From Paraburkholderia megapolitana (GTDB lineage: Bacteria > Pseudomonadota > Gammaproteobacteria > Burkholderiales > Burkholderiaceae): a stretch of 64,000 bases of DNA. This document shows positions 47,552 through 57,167 of the stretch, in pieces; within the stretch, counting starts at the first letter, position 1, and every line of letters starts with the position of its first letter. The notes beneath the pieces are model-generated. The model saw only the letters and a program-made list of their open reading frames with translations, was not told the origin of the DNA and ran no database searches. The position numbers were made by a program, and so were the translations under genes. Location of the stretch: assembly GCF_007556815.1 (NCBI RefSeq), contig NZ_CP041745.1, forward strand, positions 3,821,001 through 3,885,000, read 5' to 3'.

Positions 47552-50500
47552 TTAGACCAGCACGCGCTCGATTCCGCCATTGTTCGCCCGTTGCACGTAG
47601 TCCGCCATCCAGTTTTCGCCCAGCACGTGACGCGCAATTTCGACGACGATGTAATCGGCTTCGATGTTCGCGTCCTCGTTGTAGCGCGATAACCCTTGCA
47701 GGCAGGACGGGCAGCTCGTGAGGATTTTTACGTCGGGCTGGCCCTTGGCGCCGCTCGCACCGTTCGTACCATTCGCGCCGTTCTGCTGAACCGCATCCAC
47801 CGTCTGCGGCACAGCACCCGCGCTGCCCACACCATTCGCGCCGTTTCCGCCAGCCGCCGACAGCACCGGAATATCCCGCAGTTTCGCCGCGCCCTTGCGG
47901 ATTTCCTCTTCCTTGCGGAACCGCACCTGCGTCGAAACGTCCGGCCGCGTGACCGCGAGCGTGCCCGACTCACCACAGCAGCGATCGTTCTTCTCGATCG
48001 TGTAGCCGTCGTTGGCGGAGCCCATCAGCTCGTTCACAAGCTTGATCGGGTCCATCGTCTTGATCGGCGTGTGGCACGGGTCGTGATACATGTAGCGCGT
48101 ACCCGACACGCCATCGAGCTTGATGCCCTTCTCGAGCAGGAACTCGTGAATATCGATGATCCGGCAGCCCGGGAAGATCTTCTCGAATTCGTAACCGGCG
48201 AGCTGGTCGTAGCAGGTCCCGCACGACACCACCACCGTCTTGATGTCGAGATAGTTCAGCGTATTCGCGACGCGATGAAACAGCACGCGGTTATCGGTGA
48301 CGATCTTCTCGGCCTTGTCGAACTGGCCCGAACCGCGCTGCGGATAACCGCAGCACAGATAGCCTGGCGGCAGCACGGTCTGCACGCCCGCTTCCCAGAG
48401 CATCGCCTGGGTCGCGAGACCAACCTGCGAGAAGAGCCGCTCCGATCCGCAACCAGGGAAGTAGAACACCGCTTCGGAGTCAACGGTAGTCGTTCCTGGA
48501 TTGCGGATGATCGGCACAACCTTGTTGTCTTCGATGTCGAGCAGCGCCCGCGCCGTCTTCTTCGGCAGGTTGCCCGGCATCTTCTTGTTCATGAAATGGA
48601 TCACCTGCTGCGTGACCGCGGGTTTGCCGACCGTCGCGGGAGGATGCGCGGTCTGCTTCTTCGTGAACTTCTTCAGCACGTCGTTGCCCAGGCGCTGCGC
48701 CTTGTAACCGATGCCCATCATCGCAGTGCGCGCGAGATTGATGGTCTGCGGATTCGTCGCGTTCAGGAAGAACATGCCGGCCGCATTGCCCGCGTTGAAC
48801 TTCTTCTTGCCCATCTTGCGCAGCAGGTTGCGCATGTTCATCGTCACGTCGCCGAAGTCGATCTTCACCGGGCACGGCGTCACGCACTTGTGGCAGACGG
48901 TGCAGTGATCGGCGACATCGTTGAACTCGTCCCAGTGCTTGATCGACACGCCGCGGCGCGTCTGCTCTTCATACAGGAACGCCTCGATCAGCAGCGAGGT
49001 AGCGAGAATCTTGTTGCGCGGGCTATACAGCAGGTTCGCGCGCGGCACGTGGGTCGCGCACACCGGCTTGCACTTGCCGCAGCGCAGGCAGTTCTTCACC
49101 GAATCGGCGATCGCGCCGATGTCGGACTGCTGCATGATTAGCGATTCATAGCCCATCAGCCCGAAGCTCGGCGTGTAGGCGTTGCGCAGATCCGCGCCGG
49201 CGAGCAGCTTGCCCGCATTGAAGCGCCCGTGCGGATCGACGCGCTGCTTGTACGCGCGGAATTCGCTGATCTCTTCTTCGGTCAGGAACTCCAGCTTCGT
49301 AATACCGATGCCGTGCTCGCCGGAAATCACCCCATCCAGCGAACGCGCAAGCTTCATGATGCGTGCGACTGCCGTGTGGGCGTCCTGCAGCATCTCGTAG
49401 TTGTCGGAGTTGACCGGCAGGTTGGTGTGCACGTTGCCGTCGCCGGCGTGCATGTGCAGCGCGACGAACACACGGCCGCGCAGCACCTGCTTGTGGATCG
49501 CCTGAGCTTCTTCGAGGATCGGCTTGAACTCGCCGCCGTTGAAAATCTGCCGCAGTTCCGCGCGAATCTCCTGCTTCCACGACACACGTACCGTGCGGTC
49601 CTGGGTGATGTCAAACACCGTCACGCCCGGTTGCTCGTCGACGCGATCGGCGAATTTCTCCGCGAGCCCCGCATAGCCGAGTTGCACCATGTAGTGCTGC
49701 GCCTCGCGCAACGACATATCGAGCCGGTCGCGCAGAAACTCCCAACGCGCCCGCACGGCTTTGAGCAGATCGAGCGCCTGCTGCACACGGTCTTCAAGCA
49801 GTTCGGCGCTCGGAATCTCGTTCGCGTCGTCGCTCTTGCCGAGCGGCAGCTTGCCCGACTTAAAGAACACCTCGAGCGCGTCGAGCAGTTGTAGCTTGTT
49901 CTTGATCGACAGCTCGATGTTGATCCGCTCGATACCGTCGGTGTATTCGCCCATCCGGTTCAGCGGGATCACGACGTCTTCGTTGATCTTGAACGCGTTG
50001 GTATGCTTCGCGATCGCGGCCGTGCGGCTGCGGTCGAGCCAGAAGCGCTTGCGCGCTTCCGCGTTCACCGCGACGAACCCTTCGCCGCTCTTGCCGTTGG
50101 CCATGCGCACGACTTCCGAGGTCGCGGCAGCCACCGCATCCGCATCGTCACCGACGATATCGCCGATCAGCACCATCTTCGGAAACGCATTGCGCTTCGA
50201 CTTGGTCGCATAGCCGACCGCGCGCAGATAGCGCTCGTCGAGATGCTCGAGACCCGCGAGTATCGCGCCGCCCTGCTTCGAGGTTTCGAACAGGTAGTCC
50301 TTGATCTCGACGATGCTCGGAATCGCCTCGCGCGCCTGACCGAAGAATTCGAGGCAGACCGTGCGTATATTCGCGGGCATCTTGTGCAGCACCCAGCGCG
50401 CGGATGTGATGAGCCCGTCGCAGCCTTCTTTCTGCACGCCAGGCAAACCGGCGAGGAATTTATCGGTAACGTCCTTACCGAGCCCTTCCTTGCGGAACCG

Positions 50501-51658
50501 GCGCCCTTCGATATCGAGCGCTTCGGTACGCAACAGCTTCTCGCCCGGCGCATATTCGCCGTCGAACCACTTCAGTTCGAAGCGCGCCACTGCGATGTCG
50601 TGAATCTTGCCGAGGTTGTGATCGAGCCGGGTGATTTCGAGCCAGTTGCCTTCGGGATCGACCATCCGCCACCACGCGAGATTGTCGAGCGCGGTGCCCC
50701 ACAGCACGGCCTTCTTGCCACCCGCATTCATCGCGACATTGCCGCCGATACACGATGCATCGAGCGATGTCGGATCGACCGCGAACACATAGCCCGCCTG
50801 CTCGGCGGCTTCGGTCACGCGACGCGTGACGACGCCCGCGCCGGAATAAATGGTCGGCACCTTGCGCGCGACGCCGGGCAGATCCGTCAGTTCGACGGCG
50901 CCGAGCTGTTCGAGCTTTTCGGTGTTGATCACGGCGGAGAACGGTGTGAGCGGCAGCGCGCCGCCCGTATAGCCGGTACCGCCGCCACGCGGAATCACGG
51001 TGAGTCCGAGTTCGAAGCAGGCCTTGATGAGACCGGCGATCTCTTCCTCTGTGTCCGGTGTCAGCACGACGAACGGGTACTCGACGCGCCAGTCGGTGGC
51101 ATCGGTGACGTGCGAGACGCGCGACAGGCCATCGAACTTGATGTTGTCCTTCTGCGTCCGGCGGCCCAGCACTTTGGTCGCGCGACGGCGCAGTTCTGCC
51201 ATCTTGTCGAATTCGCCGGCGAACGCATCGATCGCACGGCGCGCGGCGACGACCAGCGTTTCCACTCGAGCGGCACGACCCACACCGGCCTCGTCGCCAT
51301 GCGCGGTCAGATCGGCACGACGACGTTTTTCGATTTCGTTGAGACGGTGATTGAGTGCTTCGATCAGCAGCGCGCGGCGCTTCGGGTTGTCGAGCAGATC
51401 GTCCTGCAGATACGGATTGCGACGCACGACCCAGATGTCGCCGAGCACTTCGTACAGCATCCGTGCCGAGCGACCGGTGCGGCGTTCGGCACGCAGTTCG
51501 GCGAGGGCATTCCACGCTTCATCGCCCAACAAACGGATGACGATTTCGCGATCGGAGAACGACGTGTAGTTGTAGGGGATTTCGCGCAAGCGCGGTTCCG
51601 GATCGGCGGCCACCGCGGCAGCGGCCCCGTTGGGATCGAAAACTTGAGGTGCGTTCAT
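47552..51658 (-). CDS. Giant FAD/Fe-S oxidoreductase (DUF3683, GlcD-like, CCG domains)
   Basis: The 1368-residue protein fuses three parts seen separately in glycolate or D-lactate dehydrogenases. An N-terminal DUF3683 region (about 20-190) precedes a PCMH-type FAD domain ([17 protein letters not shown] at 221-237) with its C-terminal half ([15 protein letters not shown] near 735). Two 4Fe-4S sites follow (C857/860/863/867 and C919/922/925/929). Two CCG blocks come last ([33 protein letters not shown]). It is probably a membrane-associated 2-hydroxyacid dehydrogenase feeding electrons to quinone. Substrate unknown. A Gly/Asn-rich insert lies at 1268-1306. Start ATG at 51658 is the family start. 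Confidence 0.93.
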   Translation of the reverse strand: MNAPQVFDPNGAAAAVAADPEPRLREIPYNYTSFSDREIVIRLLGDEAWNALAELRAERRTGRSARMLYEVLGDIWVVRRNPYLQDDLLDNPKRRALLIEALNHRLNEIEKRRRADLTAHGDEAGVGRAARVETLVVAARRAIDAFAGEFDKMAELRRRATKVLGRRTQKDNIKFDGLSRVSHVTDATDWRVEYPFVVLTPDTEEEIAGLIKACFELGLTVIPRGGGTGYTGGALPLTPFSAVINTEKLEQLGAVELTDLPGVARKVPTIYSGAGVVTRRVTEAAEQAGYVFAVDPTSLDASCIGGNVAMNAGGKKAVLWGTALDNLAWWRMVDPEGNWLEITRLDHNLGKIHDIAVARFELKWFDGEYAPGEKLLRTEALDIEGRRFRKEGLGKDVTDKFLAGLPGVQKEGCDGLITSARWVLHKMPANIRTVCLEFFGQAREAIPSIVEIKDYLFETSKQGGAILAGLEHLDERYLRAVGYATKSKRNAFPKMVLIGDIVGDDADAVAAATSEVVRMANGKSGEGFVAVNAEARKRFWLDRSRTAAIAKHTNAFKINEDVVIPLNRMGEYTDGIERINIELSIKNKLQLLDALEVFFKSGKLPLGKSDDANEIPSAELLEDRVQQALDLLKAVRARWEFLRDRLDMSLREAQHYMVQLGYAGLAEKFADRVDEQPGVTVFDITQDRTVRVSWKQEIRAELRQIFNGGEFKPILEEAQAIHKQVLRGRVFVALHMHAGDGNVHTNLPVNSDNYEMLQDAHTAVARIMKLARSLDGVISGEHGIGITKLEFLTEEEISEFRAYKQRVDPHGRFNAGKLLAGADLRNAYTPSFGLMGYESLIMQQSDIGAIADSVKNCLRCGKCKPVCATHVPRANLLYSPRNKILATSLLIEAFLYEEQTRRGVSIKHWDEFNDVADHCTVCHKCVTPCPVKIDFGDVTMNMRNLLRKMGKKKFNAGNAAGMFFLNATNPQTINLARTAMMGIGYKAQRLGNDVLKKFTKKQTAHPPATVGKPAVTQQVIHFMNKKMPGNLPKKTARALLDIEDNKVVPIIRNPGTTTVDSEAVFYFPGCGSERLFSQVGLATQAMLWEAGVQTVLPPGYLCCGYPQRGSGQFDKAEKIVTDNRVLFHRVANTLNYLDIKTVVVSCGTCYDQLAGYEFEKIFPGCRIIDIHEFLLEKGIKLDGVSGTRYMYHDPCHTPIKTMDPIKLVNELMGSANDGYTIEKNDRCCGESGTLAVTRPDVSTQVRFRKEEEIRKGAAKLRDIPVLSAAGGNGANGVGSAGAVPQTVDAVQQNGANGTNGASGAKGQPDVKILTSCPSCLQGLSRYNEDANIEADYIVVEIARHVLGENWMADYVQRANNGGIERVLV

Positions 51659-52211
51659 GTTCGGACGACTCGGTAGGTCAGCGGCGTACCTCTCGACGAG
51701 AGGCCCGCTGACGATGCGCGTGGGGCGCAATGCTTGAAAATCTTCTTCTCTGGAGTGCGAAGCCCTGCCAGCGGATGACACACGCTGGCCGCTTCGCGGC
51801 GCTCAGATACCGCTACACGATCGTGCGTGCCGCACATGCCGCTGCGCCGCGGGACGGGACTCACGCGGTGCGGGCATTAAATGGGCGATCTGAGGCTGCC
51901 AGTGCATCTTCCGATCCTTGTTCCAAAACCGGATTCTACCGCATGATCGGCGCCCACGTCGGAGCCTGTATCGCGCTGCAGCAGGCATTCGCAGGCACCG
52001 CCGGAGCCCGCTGACCGGGCGATTCGGCGACCGGTCGGTCGGCTATGCGGTCGACGTATCGGCGAACCTGTGAATGGCCAGCACAAGGCAAACGCATTCG
52101 CCCAACCCGGGCGGCAAGCACCGAGGTTAGGTCCTGAGCGCGAGCGGTTGGCGCTATCATTGGCCTTTTACGTCATTTACCGCCTTTTCAAGCGCATTAC
52201 GCGCCACTCGC
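51659..52211. other. 553-bp divergent intergenic region
   Basis: The space between the giant oxidoreductase and ilvA holds no convincing gene or RNA. A TATCAT at 52155-52160, 52 bp before ilvA, could be a -10 box, but its -35 is not clear. No leader peptide rich in branched-chain amino acids was seen ahead of ilvA. Confidence 0.45.
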
Positions 52212-53735
52212 ATGGCTTCTCACGACTATTTAAAGAAAATCCTCACCGCGCGCGTCTACGACGTGGCCCGCGAAACCGAACTGGAACCTGCACGGAATCT
52301 GTCCGCACGGCTGCGCAATCCGATTTACCTGAAGCGTGAAGACAACCAACCGGTGTTCTCGTTCAAGGTGCGCGGCGCGTACAACAAGATGGCGCACATT
52401 CCCGCCGACGCGCTCGCGCGCGGCGTGATTACGGCGTCGGCGGGGAATCATGCACAGGGCGTGGCGCTGTCGGCGGCGCGCATGGGCGTGAAGGCGATCA
52501 TCGTCGTGCCCGTTACGACGCCGCAGGTGAAAGTCGATGCGGTGCGTGCGCACGGCGGCCCAACGGTCGAAGTCGTGCAAGTGGGCGAGTCTTACAGCGA
52601 CGCGTATACCCATGCCGCGCAGTTGCAGGAGGAGCGCGGCCTCACGTTCGTCCATCCGTTCGACGACCCGTATGTGATCGCCGGCCAGGGCACCGTCGCG
52701 ATGGAGATCCTGAGCCAGCATCAAGGCCCGATCCACGCGATCTTCGTGCCGATCGGCGGCGGCGGGCTCGCGTCCGGCGTGGCGGCGTACGTCAAGTCGA
52801 TCCGGCCGGAGATCAAGGTGATCGGTGTCCAGACCGACGACTCCTGTGCGATGGCGCAGTCGATCAAGGCCGGCGAGCGCGTCACGCTCAACGAAGTCGG
52901 CCTGTTCTCCGACGGCACCGCTGTCAAGCTGGTCGGCGAAGAAACCTTCCGCCTGTGTCGCGAGTATCTCGACGACATCCTGATCGTCGATACCGACGCG
53001 CTTTGCGCAGCCATCAAGGATGTCTTCCAGGACACGCGCAGCCTGCTCGAACCGGCCGGCGCGCTGGCGGTCGCGGGTGCGAAGCAGTATGTCGAGCGCG
53101 AAGGCATCGAGAACCAGACGCTGATCTCGATCACCTCCGGTGCGAACATGAACTTCGACCGGATGCGTTTCGTCGCCGAACGCGCCGAAGTCGGCGAGGC
53201 GCGCGAAGCGGTGTTCGCCGTGACGATCCCCGAAGAGCGCGGCAGCTTCAAACGCTTCTGCGAACTGGTCGGCACGCGCAGCGTCACCGAGTTCAATTAC
53301 CGGATCGCGGATGCGAGTTCCGCGCAGATCTTCTGCGGCGTGCAGATCAGGAATCGCGAAGAATCGGCGGAAATTGCGAGGAATTTCGAGGCGCACGGCT
53401 TCGCCACCGTCGACCTGACCGGCGACGAACTGTCGAAGCAGCACATCCGCTATATGGTCGGCGGCCATTCGCCGCTCGCGCATGACGAACGCCTGTTCCG
53501 CTTCGAGTTTCCCGAGCGGCCGGGTGCGCTGATGCGTTTCCTGTCGTCGATGGCGCCGAACTGGAATATCAGCCTGTTCCATTACCGGAACCAGGGTGCG
53601 GACACCAGTTCGATCCTCGTCGGCATCCAGGTGCCGGCCACGGAAGACGCCGCGTTCAACCGCTTTCTCGCCACGCTCGGTTATCAGTATTGGGACGAAA
53701 GCGCGAATCCGGTGTACCGGTTGTTCCTCGCGTAA
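52212..53735 (+). CDS. ilvA: Threonine dehydratase, biosynthetic
   Basis: IlvA deaminates threonine to 2-oxobutyrate, the first committed step to isoleucine. The 507-residue PLP enzyme shows the lysine motif FSFKVRGAYNKM (K52), TASAGNHAQGVA, the phosphate-binding PIGGGGLASGVA and two C-terminal ACT-like regulatory domains (ERGSFKRFCELVGTRSVTEF; ERPGALMRFLSSM). The two-domain tail marks the isoleucine-inhibited biosynthetic form rather than the short catabolic TdcB. Start is the ATG at 52212; no strong ribosome-binding site. Confidence 0.97.
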   Translation: MASHDYLKKILTARVYDVARETELEPARNLSARLRNPIYLKREDNQPVFSFKVRGAYNKMAHIPADALARGVITASAGNHAQGVALSAARMGVKAIIVVPVTTPQVKVDAVRAHGGPTVEVVQVGESYSDAYTHAAQLQEERGLTFVHPFDDPYVIAGQGTVAMEILSQHQGPIHAIFVPIGGGGLASGVAAYVKSIRPEIKVIGVQTDDSCAMAQSIKAGERVTLNEVGLFSDGTAVKLVGEETFRLCREYLDDILIVDTDALCAAIKDVFQDTRSLLEPAGALAVAGAKQYVEREGIENQTLISITSGANMNFDRMRFVAERAEVGEAREAVFAVTIPEERGSFKRFCELVGTRSVTEFNYRIADASSAQIFCGVQIRNREESAEIARNFEAHGFATVDLTGDELSKQHIRYMVGGHSPLAHDERLFRFEFPERPGALMRFLSSMAPNWNISLFHYRNQGADTSSILVGIQVPATEDAAFNRFLATLGYQYWDESANPVYRLFLA

Positions 53736-53753
53736 CCCGGAGCCGCCGCGCAG

Positions 53754-54662
53754 ATGCCGATTTCGCTCGAAGACAAACTGGTCGTCGCGATCTCGTCGCG
53801 TGCACTCTTCGATTTCGAGGAAGAGAACCACGTCTACGAGGAAGGCAACCTGCGCGCGTATGAAGCATTACAGCGCGCGCGTCTGAATGTGCCGGCCAAA
53901 CCGGGCGTTGCGTTTCCGCTGATCCGCAAACTACTCGCGCTGAATACCGGCGAGCATCGCGTCGAAGTGGTGATCCTGTCGCGCAGCGATCCGATCAGCG
54001 GATTGCGCGCATTCAGTTCGTGCCGCGCGCACGGCCTCACCGTCGAGCGCGGCGTTTTCACACGCGGGCGGCCGCCGTTCGCGTACCTGAAGCCGCTCAA
54101 TGCATCGCTATTTCTGTCAGCGAATCAGGACGATGTGCGCGATGCGCTGGCCGCCGGTTTTCCAGCTGCGCGCGTGTTGCCGCAATCGGCGAAAGTGGCC
54201 GGCAAGTATCCCGACGAAATCCGCATTGCCTTCGACGGTGACGCCGTGCTCTTCTCCGACGAAGCCGAACGCGTGTTTCAGAAAGACGGCTTGCGCGCGT
54301 TCGTTGGTCACGAGATCGACAACAAGGATCTGCCGTTAGCGGACGGTCCTTTGAAACCACTGCTAGGCGCATTGCACCGCCTGCAAAAACTCGCCGACGA
54401 AGCCTCGCCGATGCGCATCCGCACCGCGCTCGTCACCGCACGTTCGGCGCCCGCGCACGAACGCGCGATCCGTACCTTGATGGCCTGGAACATTGAAATC
54501 GACGAAGCGATGTTTCTGGGCGGCCTCGACAAAGGCGCATTCCTGCGCGAGTTCGAGCCGGATTTTTTCTTCGACGATCAGATCAGCCACTGCGAATCGG
54601 CCCGCGGCGTGACAGCGACCGGGCACGTCATGAGTGGCATCGTCAACGCACCAACACCATGA
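53754..54662 (+). CDS. 5'-nucleotidase (PF06189 type)
   Basis: The 302-residue HAD-like protein has the family blocks [33 protein letters not shown], the acidic [15 protein letters not shown] and the late [23 protein letters not shown]. Family members dephosphorylate nucleoside monophosphates; the preferred base is unknown. It lies 18 bp after ilvA, and its TGA overlaps the queF ATG, so it is coupled to queF. Confidence 0.88.
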   Translation: MPISLEDKLVVAISSRALFDFEEENHVYEEGNLRAYEALQRARLNVPAKPGVAFPLIRKLLALNTGEHRVEVVILSRSDPISGLRAFSSCRAHGLTVERGVFTRGRPPFAYLKPLNASLFLSANQDDVRDALAAGFPAARVLPQSAKVAGKYPDEIRIAFDGDAVLFSDEAERVFQKDGLRAFVGHEIDNKDLPLADGPLKPLLGALHRLQKLADEASPMRIRTALVTARSAPAHERAIRTLMAWNIEIDEAMFLGGLDKGAFLREFEPDFFFDDQISHCESARGVTATGHVMSGIVNAPTP

Positions 54663-55489
54663 ACACGACTCCCGAACACTCGCCGCTAGGCAAAGCCACC
54701 GCTTACACCGAACAGTACGACGCCAGCCTGCTGTTTCCGATCGCGCGCAACCTCGCGCGCGAACAGATCGGCATCGGCGCGCAGTTGCCGTTCTTCGGCA
54801 CCGACATCTGGAACGCGTATGAGCTATCGTGGCTCAATTCGCGTGGCAAACCGCAGATCGCGATCGCGACCGTCTACGTCCCCGCCGATTCCGCAAACAT
54901 CGTCGAGTCGAAGTCGTTCAAGCTGTATCTCGGCTCGTTCGCGCAAACCGTGTTCGATTCTGCCGACGCCGTACGCGACACAATTCGACGCGATGTATCG
55001 GCCGCGTGCGGTGCGACCGTTTCGGTGCATTTCGCGTCGCCGTTCGAATTCGGCAAGCTGCAACTGGAGGAATTTGATGGACTGTCGCTCGATCGGCTCG
55101 ATCTCGACACGGACGTTTATCATCCGGACCCATCGCTGCTGAAGTCCGCTTTGACAGAAGCACCGGTAGAAGAAACGCTGATATCCGACCTGTTGAAATC
55201 GAATTGCCCGGTGACCGGGCAACCGGATTGGGGCAGCGTGCAGATTCACTACGTCGGCCCGCAGATCGATCATGCTGGGCTATTGCGCTACCTGATCTCG
55301 TATCGCAATCACACCGGTTTTCATGAGCAGTGCGTCGAGCGCATCTTTATCGACATCATGCGTGAGTGCCAGCCGCTGAAGCTCGCGGTCTACGCGCGCT
55401 ACACGCGCCGCGGCGGTCTCGACATCAACCCGTTCCGCACGAACTTCAATCAGCCGATGCCCGACAATCTGCGCACCGCGCGGCAGTGA
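54659..55489 (+). CDS. queF: NADPH-dependent 7-cyano-7-deazaguanine reductase
   Basis: QueF reduces the nitrile preQ0 to preQ1 in queuosine tRNA modification. The 276-residue product is the long, YqfM-type bimodular form. The catalytic Cys and Asp are in [18 protein letters not shown] (C183, D190), and the [14 protein letters not shown] QueF motif reads [13 protein letters not shown] near residue 82. Overlap with the nucleotidase gene suggests coupling. Confidence 0.97.
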   Translation: MNTTPEHSPLGKATAYTEQYDASLLFPIARNLAREQIGIGAQLPFFGTDIWNAYELSWLNSRGKPQIAIATVYVPADSANIVESKSFKLYLGSFAQTVFDSADAVRDTIRRDVSAACGATVSVHFASPFEFGKLQLEEFDGLSLDRLDLDTDVYHPDPSLLKSALTEAPVEETLISDLLKSNCPVTGQPDWGSVQIHYVGPQIDHAGLLRYLISYRNHTGFHEQCVERIFIDIMRECQPLKLAVYARYTRRGGLDINPFRTNFNQPMPDNLRTARQ

Positions 55490-55510
55490 ACTACTGCGCG
55501 GCGTGAACGT

Positions 55511-56236
55511 TCAATCGTCCGGCAGTTCGGCCGTGCCCATCCGGTGTGCGATCACACCAGCGCGCTGCCTGAGGTACGCCGAACCACGATGCTCGTCGAA
55601 GTATTTGGGTCGCGGCAGCATCACCGCAAGCCGCGCCGACTGCCAGCCATTCAGCTTCGCCGCTGACGTGCGGTAGTAGTAATGCGCGGCTGCTTCCGCG
55701 CCGTACACGCCGTTGCCCCACTCCACCGAATTCAAATAGATCTCGAAGATCCGCTCCTTGTCCATCAGCGTTTCGAGCATCCACGTGATGATCAACTCCT
55801 GCCCCTTGCGGATGTAGCTCTTTTCCCGCGACAGGAACAGGTTGCGCGCCAGTTGCTGCGTAATCGTCGAACCGCCACGGACAATCTTGCCGCGCGCCTT
55901 GTTCTTCTCCCACGCCTGCAGGATTGCGTCGGTCTCGTAGCCGTTGTTGTTGACGAAGTTCGCATCTTCGGACGCGATGATTGCGCGCTTCAGGTTGTGC
56001 GAGATCTGGTCGTACGGGACCCATGTGTGCTGGATCGACAGATCGGGGCGATCGTCGGACAGGCGCCACGCGTCGGAACGCATGAATGCGGTCGAGCCTG
56101 GATTCGCGTAGTTCCACACGGCGATCTGCGCGAAGTAGAACGCCTGCGTCGCGAACCACGCCACGGCGAATACCGCGATCACATAAGCGATCCACCGGAA
56201 CGGACCGGGCCGGCGTACGGGCATGTCTGCGGTCAT
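55511..56236 (-). CDS. mtgA: Monofunctional peptidoglycan glycosyltransferase
   Basis: MtgA polymerises lipid II into glycan strands without a transpeptidase domain. The 241-residue product has one N-terminal membrane helix (about residues 11-32), the GT51 motifs [17 protein letters not shown] and [17 protein letters not shown], and [17 protein letters not shown]. The ATG at 56236 (MTADMPVRR) is the sensible start; the frame runs 58 codons upstream into the aroE end. It is the last gene of the leftward RNB-aroE-mtgA group. Confidence 0.95.
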   Translation of the reverse strand: MTADMPVRRPGPFRWIAYVIAVFAVAWFATQAFYFAQIAVWNYANPGSTAFMRSDAWRLSDDRPDLSIQHTWVPYDQISHNLKRAIIASEDANFVNNNGYETDAILQAWEKNKARGKIVRGGSTITQQLARNLFLSREKSYIRKGQELIITWMLETLMDKERIFEIYLNSVEWGNGVYGAEAAAHYYYRTSAAKLNGWQSARLAVMLPRPKYFDEHRGSAYLRQRAGVIAHRMGTAELPDD

Positions 56237-56285
56237 GGCGATCGGTTTCCTTCGTTCGATGGATGCGGCTGCGAAGCAGATAAGG

Positions 56286-57167
56286 TTAGCTGCGATCCGG
56301 GGCCGCGAGCATCTCGCGTAACGCCCGCAGAACCGGCGCGCCATCCGGACGCACGCCGCGCCACACGTAGAACGATTCGGCGGCCTGCTCGACGAGCATG
56401 CCGAGCCCATCCGCTGCCCGCGCGCCGAGCGTCTGGGCGTGCTGCATGAACACGGTGGGTTGCGCGCCGTACATCATGTCGTACGCAAGTGTGTCGCTGC
56501 CAAAAGCGCGTTCGTCGCACTCGGGCAAGGCCGCGTCGAGGCTGCCGGCTGTCGCGTTGACGATCACGTCGTAAGCGGCATGCTCTACCGCCGATGCACC
56601 GCCACCTGTCAGACGGCAGCCGCTGTCGTGGGCCGCCTGCGTGAACTGGGCGACCAGCGTTTGCGCTTTCGCCGCGGTTCGGTTGACGATGGTCAGCGTA
56701 TGCGGACGTTGCTCGAGCATCGGCAGCACCACGCCGCGTGCGGCACCACCTGCGCCGAGCAGCAGAATGCGTGCGCCCTTCAGCGCAGTGCCGAGATTCA
56801 CTTCGATGTCGCGCACGAGGCCGAAGCCGTCGGTATTGTCGCCATAGATGCCGGCGGCGTCGAAGCGCAGTGTGTTGATCGCGCCGGCTGCGGCCGCGCG
56901 CGGCGACAGCGTATCGGCGAGCGCATGTGCGTCGAGTTTGAACGGCACAGTCACGTTGAGGCCGCGACCGCCCGCGTCGATGAACTCGCGCACCTGCTTC
57001 GCGAACGCATCGAGCGGGGCTAGCAGATGGCCGTACTCGATGGGCTCGCCCGTTTGCTCTGCAAACCGCGCGTGGATGAACGGCGACTTGCTGTGAGCCA
57101 CCGGGTTGCCGATCACCGCATAGCGCTCGCGTGCGGATGCGTGCGGCGCGGCCGTCGATGCCTTCAT
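56286..57167 (-). CDS. aroE: Shikimate dehydrogenase
   Basis: AroE reduces 3-dehydroshikimate with NADPH in aromatic amino acid synthesis. The 293-residue product shows [18 protein letters not shown], the catalytic Lys in [10 protein letters not shown], the Asp in YGDNTDGFG and the NADP loop [11 protein letters not shown]. Its ATG overlaps the stop of the RNB gene (ATGA). aroQ, the enzyme one step earlier in the pathway, lies 6 kb away in the same window but in another transcript. Confidence 0.97.
   Translation of the reverse strand: MKASTAAPHASARERYAVIGNPVAHSKSPFIHARFAEQTGEPIEYGHLLAPLDAFAKQVREFIDAGGRGLNVTVPFKLDAHALADTLSPRAAAAGAINTLRFDAAGIYGDNTDGFGLVRDIEVNLGTALKGARILLLGAGGAARGVVLPMLEQRPHTLTIVNRTAAKAQTLVAQFTQAAHDSGCRLTGGGASAVEHAAYDVIVNATAGSLDAALPECDERAFGSDTLAYDMMYGAQPTVFMQHAQTLGARAADGLGMLVEQAAESFYVWRGVRPDGAPVLRALREMLAAPDRS

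Noticed and set aside
50003..51676. 557-codon rightward open frame opposite the giant oxidoreductase
   Set aside because: Antisense shadow; composition and lack of motifs argue against coding.
52020..52211. Attenuator with leader peptide before ilvA
   Set aside because: I looked for a short frame rich in Ile, Leu or Val with terminator/antiterminator stems and did not find one.
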